Shown: positions 45,473-55,352 of the stretch, one piece after another
How the letters are laid out: every line of letters begins with the position of its first letter
Numbering within the stretch: the stretch's first letter is position 1
Origin: Ruegeria sp. EL01
Lineage (GTDB): Bacteria > Pseudomonadota > Alphaproteobacteria > Rhodobacterales > Rhodobacteraceae
Direction of reading: 5' to 3'
DNA: 64,000 nt
NCBI RefSeq assembly: GCF_900313035.1
Contig: NZ_OMPS01000017.1
Span: 1 to 64,000, forward strand
Notes under the pieces: model-generated
Database searches by the model: none
What the model was told of the DNA's origin: nothing
Seen by the model: the letters and a program-made list of their open reading frames with translations, nothing else
Translations under genes and position numbers: made by a program

Positions 45473-46363
45473 ATGGATCACCGCTCGCTCATCGCGTCTA
45501 TCCCGCCCGAGACCAAAGACCGTCTCCAACATCGCTCCGACTCGGCCGGGCTCCGGCATCTGGTGCTGTATCTTCTGGCACTGACGGTTACCTCGACAGG
45601 ACTGATCGTGCAGGCTTCGTTCTGGCCAATGCTGATCCTGCCGCAGGGCATCCTGCTGGTGTTCCTGTTCACCCTCAGCCACGAATGCACCCACAAAACA
45701 CCGTTCAAAACCAGCTGGCTCAACGATGCGGTTGGGCATCTGGTCTCGGTTCCGATTGCCCTGCCCTTTACGTGGTTTCGTTACTTCCACTTGGCGCATC
45801 ACAAATGGACCAATCACCCGGATAACGACCCCGAACTCGACGGCAAACCGCGCCCTGACAACTGGCGCAGCCTGATCGTCTACCTCAGCGGCTGGCCATA
45901 CTGGTCAGCAATGGCTCAGGTGCTTATGCGCAACGCCCTGGGACGGATCGATGCCCCCTACCTGCCTGAGCGCCAACATCGCGCCATCAAAATCGAGGCG
46001 CGCGTCCTGTTGGCCGTCTACGGCTTCGCAGCCCTCAGCCTGTTTTTCACACCTGCCTTGGTCTGGCTCTGGCTGTTACCAGTGCTCATTGGACAACCCT
46101 TCCTACGCCTTTATCTTCTGGCAGAACATGGGCTCTGCCCGCCAGTAGCCAATATGCTGGAAAACTCGCGCACAACATTCACCAACCGTATCGTCCGGTT
46201 CGTGGCCTGGAACATGCCCTACCACGCAGAACATCACGCCTTTCCGAACGTTCCGTTCCACCAACTGCCTGCGTTTCACGCCTGGACCCGAGCCCATTTG
46301 AAATCCACATCAAACGGCTACACAGAATTCGCAGTGGATTACGCAAAAGATCTACCCCGCTAG
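45473..46363 (+). CDS. Membrane fatty acid desaturase family protein
   Basis: The 296-residue di-iron membrane protein has histidine boxes HECTHK (about 75), HLAHHKWTNH (about 110) and HAEHHAFPN (about 260), with long hydrophobic stretches between. The start at 45473 (MDHRSLIASIPPE) is the likely family start; the upstream open frame overlaps the methyltransferase. This desaturase differs in box sequence from the one at 10.7 kb. Substrate unknown. Confidence 0.82.
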   Translation: MDHRSLIASIPPETKDRLQHRSDSAGLRHLVLYLLALTVTSTGLIVQASFWPMLILPQGILLVFLFTLSHECTHKTPFKTSWLNDAVGHLVSVPIALPFTWFRYFHLAHHKWTNHPDNDPELDGKPRPDNWRSLIVYLSGWPYWSAMAQVLMRNALGRIDAPYLPERQHRAIKIEARVLLAVYGFAALSLFFTPALVWLWLLPVLIGQPFLRLYLLAEHGLCPPVANMLENSRTTFTNRIVRFVAWNMPYHAEHHAFPNVPFHQLPAFHAWTRAHLKSTSNGYTEFAVDYAKDLPR

Positions 46364-46372
46364 GGTTCACCC

Positions 46373-46432
46373 TTCATCTGGCTGAAAACATCCCGGGGGA
46401 GTCGCGCTGGCGCGACCGGGGGCAGCGCCCCT
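46373..46432. repeat. Dispersed intergenic element, copy C
   Basis: A close relative of copy A: CATCTGGCTGAAAACATCCC, then hairpin GTCGCGC-TG-GCGCGAC, then a GGGG-n6-CCCC hairpin. It fills the gap between the convergent desaturase and anmK, and reaches the anmK stop codon. Confidence 0.7.
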
Positions 46433-47558
46433 ACGCCTTGACCGCCTGACCGCGATGCGGAGCCGAAAGAACGCCACCACCAACCAGCGCCTTCACACCT
46501 GTGGTTCCCGGGCAGGAGGTTGACAACCCACGCGCCACCCGCACGGCCAGATAGGCAAAGGCCTGTGCTTCCAGCATGTCTCCGTCCAGACCAAACGCCT
46601 CGACCGGCTCGACAGGACAATCCAGCGCTACACGCAGCATCTCCATCAACACCGGATTGTGCCGCCCTCCACCGGTCACCAGCATACGCGAGGGTGGTTT
46701 CGGGCAATACTCCATCCCTTGCACAACCCCCGCCGCGCACATCCCGGTGAGTGTGGCGACTGCGTCCGCATCCGGCAAATCGCGTACCAGCCCGATCATT
46801 TCCGCAAAGTCGTTCCGGTCCAGCGATTTTGGCGGCATACGGGCAAAGAAAGGCTCGCTCAGGAATAGCTCCAAGGCGCCTGTCTCAACCGTTCCCTCGC
46901 GGGCAACGGCGCCATCCTTGTCCATGGGCAACCCAAAGCGGCCCTGCATCAGATCATCGACCGGTGCATTGGCGGGGCCGGTATCAAAGGCCACAAGCGC
47001 GCCGGGGATTTCAGGCCGTTCAAAAGACGGATCAATATAGGTCAGGTTTCCGACCCCGCCGAGGTTCAGAAAACACAGAGGCTCCTCTGCCTCGATCCAC
47101 TTGGCGCAGGCAAAATGGAAAAACGGGGCCAAGGGCGCCCCTTCACCCCCCATCACCACATCATCACTGCGAAAGTCCCAAACCACCGGCACGCCCAGCG
47201 CCTGCGACAGGCCTATCCCGTCGCCAACCTGCAAGGTTCCCCGCCCGCGCGGCTCATGCGCCAGGGTCTGACCGTGGAACCCAATCAGGTCGATATCTTC
47301 AAACTCGGACAACGCCTCGCAATGGGCGCGGGTCACCACCTCGGCGGCAGCATCAACCTCGTCCCCGTGCCAGTGCCCCATTCCGGCCCGTAAAACCGCA
47401 CGCTCCTTATCCGAGTAAGCGCGATATCCACTTTCGCCAAAGCCAAAAATCGCGACACCGTCGGTTTCGATCACCGCCGCGTCCACCCCATCCATCGATG
47501 TTCCTGACATCGCCCCAAGCGCGCGCAGGGCCCCGCGTTTTGCTACGGCCTTATTCAT
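46431..47558 (-). CDS. anmK: Anhydro-N-acetylmuramic acid kinase
   Basis: AnmK phosphorylates and opens anhydro-MurNAc released from peptidoglycan turnover. The 375-residue protein shows [17 protein letters not shown] for nucleotide binding, DLIGFHGQT and NLGGVGNLT segments and the terminal [14 protein letters not shown]. NagZ, an upstream step of the same recycling pathway, is also encoded in this window. The ATG at 47558 is the family start. It is divergent from tyrS. Confidence 0.93.
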   Translation of the reverse strand: MNKAVAKRGALRALGAMSGTSMDGVDAAVIETDGVAIFGFGESGYRAYSDKERAVLRAGMGHWHGDEVDAAAEVVTRAHCEALSEFEDIDLIGFHGQTLAHEPRGRGTLQVGDGIGLSQALGVPVVWDFRSDDVVMGGEGAPLAPFFHFACAKWIEAEEPLCFLNLGGVGNLTYIDPSFERPEIPGALVAFDTGPANAPVDDLMQGRFGLPMDKDGAVAREGTVETGALELFLSEPFFARMPPKSLDRNDFAEMIGLVRDLPDADAVATLTGMCAAGVVQGMEYCPKPPSRMLVTGGGRHNPVLMEMLRVALDCPVEPVEAFGLDGDMLEAQAFAYLAVRVARGLSTSCPGTTGVKALVGGGVLSAPHRGQAVKA

Positions 47559-47621
47559 GGCCTTTTCCTTCTGCCACTCGACGCCTATAAGGTGCCCCGC
47601 ATTACAACCCTGAGGCAAGAC

Positions 47622-48872
47622 ATGACCTACCATCCCAAATCGGATTTCATCGCAACGATGATGGAGCGTGGCTTTTTGGCCGATTGCACCGATTATCAGG
47701 GCCTTGACGAGGCGCTGATCAGCGGGGTGCAGACGGCTTATATCGGCTATGACGCAACGGCGCAGTCGCTGCATGTGGGTCATCTGATGAACATCATGGT
47801 CCTGCGTTGGCTGCAAAAAACAGGGCACAAACCCATCACCCTGATGGGCGGCGGCACCACCAAGGTGGGCGATCCATCGTTCCGCTCGGATGAACGCCCG
47901 TTGCTTGGCCCTGAACAGATCGACGCGAACATTGCCGGTATGCAGAAGGTGTTCTCAAAATACCTGTCCTACGATGACAGCCACAGTGGCGCGAAGATGC
48001 TGAACAATGCCGAATGGCTGGACAGTCTGAACTACCTGGATTTCCTACGCGACATCGGGCGGCATTTCTCGGTCAACCGGATGCTGTCCTTTGAATCGGT
48101 GAAATCGCGACTGGACCGCGAGCAATCGCTGTCCTTCCTCGAATTCAACTACATGATCCTGCAGGCCTATGACTTTCTGGAACTGAACCGCCGCTATGGC
48201 TGTGTATTGCAGATGGGTGGGTCGGACCAATGGGGCAATATCGTCAACGGGATCGACCTGACCCGCCGCGTGCTGGATCATGAGATCTATGGCCTGACCA
48301 CCCCATTGCTGACCACCAGTGACGGGCGCAAAATGGGTAAATCTCAAGGCGGCGCGATCTGGCTGAATGACGAGATGCTGTCGCCCTACGAATTCTGGCA
48401 GTTCTGGCGCAACACCACAGACGCGGATGTGGGTCGGTTTCTGAAGATCTTTACAGAACTTCCGGTCGACGAGTGCGAGCGCATGGGCGCGCTTGCCGGA
48501 TCTGAGATCAACGAAGCCAAAATCCGTCTGGCCAACGAGGTGACAACGTTACTGCACGGGGCTGATGCGGCGACAACTGCTGAAGCAACCGCGCGAGAAG
48601 TCTTTGAAAAAGGCGGCGTAGGTGGCGATTTGCCTACCCTGACCCTCAGCGCGGCGGATCTGGGCGATGGCATGTCTATCGTACAGCTGATCGTCAAATC
48701 CGGTCTGGCCAAATCCGGCAAAGAGGCGAAGCGCCTGATTGCCGAGAACGGTGCCAAGATGGACGACGCGCCGCTGACGGATGCCGGTTTGATGATAGAC
48801 GCCGGTGCCCTGTCGTCCCCCATCAAGCTGAGCGCTGGTAAAAAGCGCCACGCGCTGGTGCAGCTGGGCTAA
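47622..48872 (+). CDS. tyrS: Tyrosyl-tRNA synthetase
   Basis: The 416-residue class I synthetase has SLHVGHLMN as the HIGH-type motif, [11 protein letters not shown] for tyrosine binding, KMGKSQGG as the KMSKS-type loop, and a C-terminal S4 RNA-binding domain ([16 protein letters not shown]). AGGCAAGAC precedes the ATG at 47622. It ends at a strong hairpin terminator. Confidence 0.95.
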   Translation: MTYHPKSDFIATMMERGFLADCTDYQGLDEALISGVQTAYIGYDATAQSLHVGHLMNIMVLRWLQKTGHKPITLMGGGTTKVGDPSFRSDERPLLGPEQIDANIAGMQKVFSKYLSYDDSHSGAKMLNNAEWLDSLNYLDFLRDIGRHFSVNRMLSFESVKSRLDREQSLSFLEFNYMILQAYDFLELNRRYGCVLQMGGSDQWGNIVNGIDLTRRVLDHEIYGLTTPLLTTSDGRKMGKSQGGAIWLNDEMLSPYEFWQFWRNTTDADVGRFLKIFTELPVDECERMGALAGSEINEAKIRLANEVTTLLHGADAATTAEATAREVFEKGGVGGDLPTLTLSAADLGDGMSIVQLIVKSGLAKSGKEAKRLIAENGAKMDDAPLTDAGLMIDAGALSSPIKLSAGKKRHALVQLG

Positions 48873-48892
48873 CACCTCGACCAATTCGAAAA

Positions 48893-48929
48893 CAAAACCG
48901 GCCACCCAAATCGGGTGGCCGAGCTCTTT
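48893..48929 (+). terminator. tyrS terminator
   Basis: The stem GGCCACCC-AAATC-GGGTGGCC (48900-48920) is followed by GAGCTCTTT. The T-run is short and interrupted, so it is a moderately strong intrinsic terminator. It also lies downstream of the glycine-rich gene on the other strand. Confidence 0.7.
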
Positions 48930-48958
48930 ATGTCAACGACTCTGATTGGCCTTTGGCG

Positions 48959-49762
48959 TTACCGTTTTCCTTTACCCCCGCCCTTGCCACCATTTTTACC
49001 GTCGCCGCCGCCGCCGTTTCCGGAACCATTGCCCTGACCGTTGTTGTTACCGCCATTGCCGGTACCCGGTTCGGAGCCATTGTTGTTTCCGCCCCCGTTT
49101 CCGGGGTTTCCGGCGTTCCCGTTACCGTTGCCCGGGCCGTCGCCGCCTTTGCCGCCGCCTTTACCGGGGCCGTCACCTCCTTTGCCGGGGCCATTGCCAC
49201 CGCCTTTACCGGGGCCGTCACCGCCTTTGCCGGGGCCATTGCCACCGCCTTTACCGGGGCCGTCACCGCCTTTGCCGGGGCCGCCGCCACCACCATTGCC
49301 GGGATTGTCGCTCCCACCGTCACCTGGGCTATTGCCGCCACCGTTGCCCGGCCCGGAGCTACCGCCGCCGTTACCCGGACCGCTGCCAACACCATTGCCC
49401 GGATTAGCTGGGCTGGCTTGCGCAGTTCGATCAGAATCCCGATCTTCACCTCGGCTGTCACCAACTGCCGTGCCAATAGACGCGGTCGACACATCAGTCA
49501 GCAAAGACGCCAAACCGGGGCACATTGCGCCGGTATTTTGCAACGTTGTAGAAAAATCCGACCGGTTCTGAAGGCGTTGCAGGAAGCTGGGGGTGACATG
49601 CGTGCATTCACACATCGTCGTGTAATCCCCACTATTCGCTGCATCCCGCGCTGTTTTCCAGTTGCAAACCTCGGGTGCCGCCGCTGCACTGCCAGCCGCC
49701 AAAACCCCAAAGATGGGTGCGGCAACCCATGCAGCCATCCCTACTCTTTTACTCTTATGCAT
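48959..49762 (-). CDS. Secreted glycine-rich repeat protein
   Basis: The 267-residue product has a signal peptide (cleaved near SAAAA-PEVC), a short folded part with C33, C51, C53 and C81, and then a 150-residue low-complexity region of Gly, Pro, Asn, Asp and Lys. The repeat GPGKGGDGPGKGGGN (15 residues) occurs three times. It ends GKGGGKGKR. AGGAG lies nine bases before the ATG. It may be a surface or matrix protein; I do not recognise a family for the Cys part. Confidence 0.7.
   Translation of the reverse strand: MHKSKRVGMAAWVAAPIFGVLAAGSAAAAPEVCNWKTARDAANSGDYTTMCECTHVTPSFLQRLQNRSDFSTTLQNTGAMCPGLASLLTDVSTASIGTAVGDSRGEDRDSDRTAQASPANPGNGVGSGPGNGGGSSGPGNGGGNSPGDGGSDNPGNGGGGGPGKGGDGPGKGGGNGPGKGGDGPGKGGGNGPGKGGDGPGKGGGKGGDGPGNGNGNAGNPGNGGGNNNGSEPGTGNGGNNNGQGNGSGNGGGGDGKNGGKGGGKGKR
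49155..49289. repeat. 45-bp tandem repeat, three copies
   Basis: Three consecutive 45-base units at 49155-49199, 49200-49244 and 49245-49289 differ by only a few bases. They encode the 15-residue Gly/Pro/Lys repeat of the secreted protein on the minus strand. Unit number may vary between strains by slippage. Confidence 0.9.
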
Positions 49763-49951
49763 TGCGCATCACTCCTCTCACCACGTCGCCTGATCGCGAC
49801 ATTGCTTCCATAGCTGATGTGGGAGGCCAACATTAAAACTAGATTAGGACCACCTGAGCTTGTCTTGATAAAGCACGGCGCAGATGTGGACACGCCCGGC
49901 AACATCCGCTTAAATGAACACTTGTTCAAATCACCCCAGGGGGAGCCCGCC

Positions 49952-50707
49952 ATGCAATTATCCACAACTGCCGCCATCGTCACCGGCGGCGCATCGGGTC
50001 TGGGCGAGGCCACGGCCCGTCATTTTGCCGCGCAGGGCGCTCAGATCACAATTCTGGACCGGGATGCAGATCGCGGAATGCTGGTTGCCGCCGAAATTGG
50101 CGGACACTTTGCGCGAACCGACGTGACCGACGAGGCGTCAGTTGCCAGCGCCATCGCAACCGCGACGGACAAAATGGGCCGAATCACTGCGGCGGTGAAC
50201 TGTGCGGGCATCGCTTATGGCATCAAGACAGTGGGCAAGGATGGCCCCCACCCCCTGGATGCGTTCCAGCGGACCATCGACATCAACCTGGTCGGCACCT
50301 TCAACGTATCGCGCCTGGCCGCCGTCGAAATGGCCAAGAATGAGCCGGAACCGGATGGCGGGCGCGGTGTGATCATCAATACAGCCTCGATCGCGGCCTT
50401 TGACGGCCAGAAAGGACAAGCCGCCTATGCAGCCTCAAAGGGCGGTGTGGTTGGCATGACCCTGCCCATGGCCCGCGATCTGGCCTCAACCGGTATCCGG
50501 GTGATGACCATAGCGCCCGGTATCTTCATGACCCCAATGCTGGCCGGATTGCCAGAAGAGGTGCAACAGCAGCTCGCCGCCGATGTTCCCAACCCTGCCC
50601 GCTTGGGCGATCCGCACGAATACGGACGACTGGCCGGGTTCATCGTCGAGATGGGTTATCTGAACGGAGAGGTCATCCGCATCGACGGCGCATTGCGGAT
50701 GCGCTAG
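49952..50707 (+). CDS. Short-chain dehydrogenase, 3-hydroxyacyl-CoA dehydrogenase type II-like
   Basis: The 251-residue SDR has TGGASGLG near the start, NCAGIA, the catalytic IINTASIAAFDGQ Ser and the YAASK motif, and resembles HSD10-type 3-hydroxyacyl-CoA dehydrogenases (DGQKGQAAYAASKGG block). It would oxidise 3-hydroxyacyl-CoA with NAD. AGGGGGA precedes the ATG at 49952. It is nine bases upstream of the acetyltransferase, in one unit. Confidence 0.85.
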   Translation: MQLSTTAAIVTGGASGLGEATARHFAAQGAQITILDRDADRGMLVAAEIGGHFARTDVTDEASVASAIATATDKMGRITAAVNCAGIAYGIKTVGKDGPHPLDAFQRTIDINLVGTFNVSRLAAVEMAKNEPEPDGGRGVIINTASIAAFDGQKGQAAYAASKGGVVGMTLPMARDLASTGIRVMTIAPGIFMTPMLAGLPEEVQQQLAADVPNPARLGDPHEYGRLAGFIVEMGYLNGEVIRIDGALRMR

Positions 50708-50716
50708 GCGTTAATC

Positions 50717-51262
50717 ATGACCGAGCGGGACAAGATGGAAGCTGGCAGTTGGTATTGCTGCCTGGACCCGGAACTTGACGCGCTGCGTGCCCAAGCGCGC
50801 CGCGCGGTGCATGCGCATAACAGCTGTGACCCCGATACAAGAGGTGCGATGGCACCGGCCCTGCACGCCTTGTTCGCGCGCGCTGGCGCTGATTGCTTTG
50901 TCGAAGCGCCATTTCATTGCGCATATGGCGTGAACATCCACCTTGGGGACCGGGTCTATTTCAACACCGGTTGCGTCATTCTGGATACGGCCCGCGTGCA
51001 AATTGGCGACGAGACGATGTTCGGGCCCAACAGCCAGATCTATTGCGCGCAGCATGCGAAAGACCCGGTCGAACGCGCCAAAGGGCTAGAGATCGCACTG
51101 CCCGTCACAATCGGCAGCAATGTCTGGGTTGGTGGGGGGGGCATCATCCTGCCTGGTGTCACCATTGGCGATAACGCAATAATCGGTGCAGGCAGCGTGG
51201 TAACCAAAGATGTGGCACCGGGTCAGACCGTTGTCGGGAACCCTGCGCGCGCTATCGACTAA
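50717..51262 (+). CDS. Sugar O-acetyltransferase, left-handed beta-helix
   Basis: The 181-residue protein is of the Maa/NodL type: acetyl-CoA-dependent hexapeptide-repeat enzyme with HAKDPVERAKGLEIALPV and then GSNVWVGGGGIILPGVTIGD and IGAGSVVTKDV. It acetylates a maltose- or glucose-like sugar. Nine bases after the SDR stop, so co-transcribed. Confidence 0.88.
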   Translation: MTERDKMEAGSWYCCLDPELDALRAQARRAVHAHNSCDPDTRGAMAPALHALFARAGADCFVEAPFHCAYGVNIHLGDRVYFNTGCVILDTARVQIGDETMFGPNSQIYCAQHAKDPVERAKGLEIALPVTIGSNVWVGGGGIILPGVTIGDNAIIGAGSVVTKDVAPGQTVVGNPARAID

Positions 51263-51335
51263 ACAGTCGAGTTGCAGCCGTCAGAATGTTGTACAACTCG
51301 AAAGATCCGGGTCTTCCAGAACGTACAGGTCATCC

Positions 51336-53144
51336 CTATTGCCCTTCGGCCTTCTCTTCCAGCGTTAGCCATTCCTCTTCGCTGGCCGATAGTTTTTCAT
51401 GCCGCTCGACCAGTGCGTCTGTGGCTTTCTGAAATTTGACCGGCTCGCGGGTAAACAGCTCAGGGTCCGACATCAGCTCTTCAAGCTTAGCGATCTCGGC
51501 TTCCAGGCGGGAGATCTCGGATGGCAGTTTCTCAAGCCGATGCTTTTCTGAGAATGACAGGCCTGTTTTGGGCTTGGCATCTTGCTTTATCTTTGGCTTT
51601 GAACTTCTTGTTTTTTCTTCTTTTAATTCTACATGATCACCGCGCTGCGCGATGTAATCCGACCACCCACCAGCATACACCGTCGCGCGACCATGCCCCT
51701 CCATCGCGATGGTTGTCGTCGCAACACGGTCCAGAAAATCACGATCATGGCTCACCAGAAGGACGGTACCGGCATAATCGTCCAGCAGTTCCTGCAACAG
51801 GTCCAAAGTCTCGACATCCAGATCGTTGGTCGGTTCGTCCAGCACCAGCATGTTCGAGGGTTTTGCCATCAACTTTGCCAGCAAAAGTCGTGCTTTTTCC
51901 CCTCCGGACAAGGACTTAACGGCTGCTCTTGCCTGCTGTTCGTCGAACAGGAATTCTTTCAGATAGCCCACAACATGCTTGGGCTGACCACCTACCATCA
52001 CCTGATCAGCCTTGCCCGAGACCCGCATCTCAGGATCTCCGGTCAGACTGTCCCACAGGGTCATCTCCGGGTCCAGCTGCGCGCGGGTCTGATCAAAAAC
52101 CGCAACTTCCAGATTGGTTCCCTGGGTAATTGCGCCCTCATCCGGGCTTTCCTGTCCCAGCAGGATTTTCAGCAACGTGGTTTTGCCCACGCCATTCGGA
52201 CCAACAAAGGCCACGCGATCCCCACGCTGAACCAAAAGGTCAAAGTTACGGACAATCTGATGGTCGTCAAAGGCTTTGGAAACGCCCTTGGCTTCAATCA
52301 CCTTGCGTCCGGATTTCGGACCCGATTCCAATGCCATGGCGGCGGATCCCTGCCGCTTGATTTGCGATGCCCGCTCGGCCCGCAGCGCCTGCAACGCCCG
52401 GACACGCCCTTGATTGCGCTTGCGACGGGCGCTGATGCCTTCGACAGCCCAGCGCGCCTCGGATTTGATCAGGCGATTCAGCTTGTGGCGCTGCTGGTCT
52501 TCCTCGTCCCAAACCTTGTCGCGCCAGACCTCGAAAGCCTCAAACCCTTGTTCTTGCCGCCGTACGGCACCCCGGTCGATCCACAGGGTGGCACGGGTCA
52601 GAGCACGTAAGAACGCCCGGTCGTGAGAAATCAGAACAAAAGCCGCCCGCGTCGCGCCCAGCTCACGCTCCAACCACGCGATCGCTTCGATATCCAGATG
52701 GTTGGTCGGTTCGTCCAACAACATCAAATCGGGCGCCTCGGCCATTAGCTTGGCCAGCGCCGCGCGCCGCCGCTCCCCGCCCGAGGCCGTGTCAACCGGA
52801 CGGGAAGGATCGAACTTCAATCCCTCACCCGCACGCTCAACCTTATAAAGCTCACCCGGCTCCAATCCGCTGGAGGCATAGTCGCCAAGCGTCGCAAACC
52901 CCTCCATGGTTGGGTCCTGCTCCATGTATCCAACCGATTTGCCCGGCGGAATCACGATATCGCCCTGATCCGCTTCAACCAGACCAGCCATCACTTTCAT
53001 CAAAGTGGATTTGCCAGACCCGTTGCGCCCCACCAAAGCGACGCGATCGCCCGGTTGAACAACAAGGTCCAAGCCGGAAAACACCGGATCACCCCCGAAA
53101 GTCAGGGAAATGCCGGACATCTGCAACAAAGGAATTCTCGCCAT
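51336..53144 (-). CDS. ABC-F family ATP-binding protein, Uup-like
   Basis: The 602-residue soluble protein has two ABC ATPase domains (Walker A GRNGSGKST and GPNGVGKTT; signatures SGGERRRAALAKLM and LSGGEKARLLLAKLM), a linker between them and a C-terminal coiled-coil. ABC-F members act on the ribosome; Uup-type ones also affect DNA. No membrane part is present. Confidence 0.9.
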   Translation of the reverse strand: MARIPLLQMSGISLTFGGDPVFSGLDLVVQPGDRVALVGRNGSGKSTLMKVMAGLVEADQGDIVIPPGKSVGYMEQDPTMEGFATLGDYASSGLEPGELYKVERAGEGLKFDPSRPVDTASGGERRRAALAKLMAEAPDLMLLDEPTNHLDIEAIAWLERELGATRAAFVLISHDRAFLRALTRATLWIDRGAVRRQEQGFEAFEVWRDKVWDEEDQQRHKLNRLIKSEARWAVEGISARRKRNQGRVRALQALRAERASQIKRQGSAAMALESGPKSGRKVIEAKGVSKAFDDHQIVRNFDLLVQRGDRVAFVGPNGVGKTTLLKILLGQESPDEGAITQGTNLEVAVFDQTRAQLDPEMTLWDSLTGDPEMRVSGKADQVMVGGQPKHVVGYLKEFLFDEQQARAAVKSLSGGEKARLLLAKLMAKPSNMLVLDEPTNDLDVETLDLLQELLDDYAGTVLLVSHDRDFLDRVATTTIAMEGHGRATVYAGGWSDYIAQRGDHVELKEEKTRSSKPKIKQDAKPKTGLSFSEKHRLEKLPSEISRLEAEIAKLEELMSDPELFTREPVKFQKATDALVERHEKLSASEEEWLTLEEKAEGQ

Positions 53145-53212
53145 GCCCGCCAGCTAAACCGGTGGACACAAGGCGTCAACGCCCTGAATTCACCTTTTCA
53201 AAAATACTCAGA

Positions 53213-53953
53213 TTATCCAGCGACCGCCCGCAACAATCGTTTCCTGGCGGGCGGAATCGCCCCGATTTCCAAACCCGTGAACACGTGCAACGTATTCATA
53301 TGCCGGTCCACGACCGCATGATCGCTGACCCAGCCACCCATCATCAGGTAGGTTCGCAGCAACGGTGGCATCCTCAGCATCGCCTTTTTCGCGTCCGGCC
53401 TACGGCGCAATCGTGACGCAAACCGAAAAACGTCCGGCGCCTTGACCCGCGGCAACCATCGCTTTGGGCCGAGGTGGCGGTCCCGAAGCATCGCAAATGC
53501 ATCAAAATATTCGGTGGTTTCGGTTCCCGCAAAGGACGAACAGCCAAACAGCATTTCGACAACGTTCTGATCCACATAGGTGGTCATTGCCCCCCACGCG
53601 ACCCGCAAGATATCGGGATCTGTCCAGTCAGGGTGAACGCAGAACCGGCCCATTTCCACCATGCAACCGCTGAAATCCGCGAGAGAGGACAAGTCGTAAA
53701 ACTGGGCCGAATAGCTGCGCCCGATCTCGCGACCATCTGCCATCGTCAACATGCGAAAGCAGCACACCAGTTGGCCATCCGAGCACATGTCCTCGACCAG
53801 AATATGGGCGCATAGCGCATCAAAATCGTCCTGGTCGGATTGCTTTGTGCCAAAGGCCAACGTGCGCAGCCCCTGTGCCGCCGCAATATCCCTGGCCGAT
53901 TGCGCCAAACGGGCCTGATATCGCCCTTTGTTCAACAAAACTGCCGTTGCCAT
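53213..53953 (-). CDS. olsB: L-ornithine N-acyltransferase, OlsB type
   Basis: OlsB adds a 3-hydroxyacyl chain from acyl-ACP to ornithine, the first step of ornithine lipid synthesis. The 246-residue protein has the GNAT-type block FSGCMVEMGRFCVHPDWTD and LFGCSSFAGT characteristic of OlsB. The ATG at 53953 has GAGGA upstream. The second enzyme OlsA, which is often adjacent, is not found in this window. The next gene downstream is an ABC-F ATPase. Confidence 0.82.
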   Translation of the reverse strand: MATAVLLNKGRYQARLAQSARDIAAAQGLRTLAFGTKQSDQDDFDALCAHILVEDMCSDGQLVCCFRMLTMADGREIGRSYSAQFYDLSSLADFSGCMVEMGRFCVHPDWTDPDILRVAWGAMTTYVDQNVVEMLFGCSSFAGTETTEYFDAFAMLRDRHLGPKRWLPRVKAPDVFRFASRLRRRPDAKKAMLRMPPLLRTYLMMGGWVSDHAVVDRHMNTLHVFTGLEIGAIPPARKRLLRAVAG

Positions 53954-54052
53954 GGTCGCATCCTCCGCGGTTGCTGACCGATCAAGTCCTTGCGCGTTCC
54001 GTATCACACGACATGTGACTGCCGTGTGACCATCACAAGATGTTGGCACGAA

Positions 54053-54526
54053 TTAGTTGGATCCAAGGACGTTGCCCGGGTTGAAGTTGCCGATGTTGCC
54101 CAGCAGCTGACGCAGGAAGCCTTTGTCCTGAACATTGGAATCAGTCACGCGGCGCTCAAGCGGAATAACAATCCCGTCTTCAAGCCCAAACCGTTCAATG
54201 TTTCGAACAACACCGCGCTGATCAAAGCTGATGGCCACAAGTTCACGTGAGACAACTTCCGGCTTTTTCGGGCCGTAGTGGCGGACACGTGACCGGACAT
54301 AATAAAAGCCGGAATCCTGTACGACCCCCGAAACACCGGGCGCACCGATAGCTTCGGTTACACTGTCACGCGTGTCTTTGCCGACCTGGATTTCCGCCAA
54401 CTCCTCGGCGGGCGGCACATATCCATGATTCTTGAAGATCGGCGTACATGCGCTGACAATTGCCAGGCAGGCAACAAAGACAAGCGATTTCGTCGCCGGT
54501 TTCACCCTATTCACAACCTTCAACAT
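54053..54526 (-). CDS. bamE: Outer-membrane assembly lipoprotein BamE
   Basis: The 157-residue lipoprotein has a signal with lipobox VSAC and the BamE/SmpA domain (EIQVGKDTRDSVTEAIGAPG, SFDQRGVVRNIERFG). It is part of the BAM complex. The ATG at 54526 (MLKVVNRVKP) is preferred. It is divergent from the DUF177 gene, an order common in this family. Confidence 0.88.
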   Translation of the reverse strand: MLKVVNRVKPATKSLVFVACLAIVSACTPIFKNHGYVPPAEELAEIQVGKDTRDSVTEAIGAPGVSGVVQDSGFYYVRSRVRHYGPKKPEVVSRELVAISFDQRGVVRNIERFGLEDGIVIPLERRVTDSNVQDKGFLRQLLGNIGNFNPGNVLGSN

Positions 54527-54610
54527 GCACACCCTCTTGCCTTGGCCTCTTGCGGCTTCTATCCGATTACAGAAACCGCTGCCACGGTTCAACACAGGAA
54601 AGACTCTCGA

Positions 54611-55147
54611 ATGAGCAACGTGACTTCACTGCGGGTGGCCGATCTGCCGCAAAACGCCCCGACGACCTTCAGTCTGCGCCCCGGTGCAGAAGCGCTGAGC
54701 GACATCAAGAACGAGCTTGAACTGCTGGGACTGCGAAAACTCAGCTTTGCAGGCGAGGTCCGCACTCAGGGCAAGCGGGACTGGGCTTTGACCGGTAAAC
54801 TGGGGGCAACCGTCGTTCAGCCCTGTGTCGTGACGCTTGAGCCGGTGACGACCCGAATCGACATTCCGGTGTCCCGTGTGTTTGTCGCCAACTGGACCAA
54901 TCCCGACGAACCCGAATACGAAATCCCCGAAGATGATGAGACCGAACCTTTGGGTCCCGAGATTGACCCCAACCAGGTCATGATCGAAGCACTGTCGCTG
55001 GCTTTGCCACAATATCCGCGCAAGGATGGCGCTGAATTGGAGTCTGCTGACTATACTGAACCCGGCAAACAACCGATGACAGACGAGGATGTGAAACCCT
55101 TTGCCGGATTGGCAGGATTGCGCGACACGCTCAAAAAAGACGAGTGA
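54611..55147 (+). CDS. DUF177 (YceD) family protein
   Basis: The 178-residue protein matches the YceD family linked to 23S rRNA processing and rpmF: VQPCVVTLEPVTTRIDIPVSRVF and EPLGPEIDPNQVMIEALSLALPQYPR, with terminal PFAGLAGLRDTLK. It lies about 205 bases upstream of rpmF, the usual neighbour. AGGAA precedes the ATG. Confidence 0.9.
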   Translation: MSNVTSLRVADLPQNAPTTFSLRPGAEALSDIKNELELLGLRKLSFAGEVRTQGKRDWALTGKLGATVVQPCVVTLEPVTTRIDIPVSRVFVANWTNPDEPEYEIPEDDETEPLGPEIDPNQVMIEALSLALPQYPRKDGAELESADYTEPGKQPMTDEDVKPFAGLAGLRDTLKKDE

Positions 55148-55191
55148 CAGGGGTTTGATTTCCTGTCATAGCAGGCGGTCAGAAAAAGCGC

Positions 55192-55219
55192 TTGAACATG
55201 TCGAGAATCGCAGTATTTT
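55192..55219 (+). promoter_or_regulatory. Weak candidate promoter upstream of rpmF
   Basis: TTGAAC and TATTTT are separated by 16 bases in the gap between the DUF177 gene and rpmF. Each box matches four of six consensus bases, so this is only a candidate. Confidence 0.3.
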
Positions 55220-55352
55220 CGCGCGCTCATCGGATTTTGGGTTGGACATTGCGGGGCTCGTCCCCTAAACGCGCGTCGAACCTCGATAAAACGGAATATG
55301 AAACCCGGCTGGCAGCGAATCTGCTCGCCCTTAGTAGACAAAGGTTGAGACC

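Noticed and set aside
49155..49289. Tandem repeat as a possible CRISPR array
   Set aside because: The units are adjacent with no spacers, 45 bases long, and code for a Gly/Pro repeat; no cas genes are present.
48946..49813. Frames on the plus strand opposite the glycine-rich gene
   Set aside because: They are shadows of the repeat region; the minus strand has a signal peptide and a good ribosome site.
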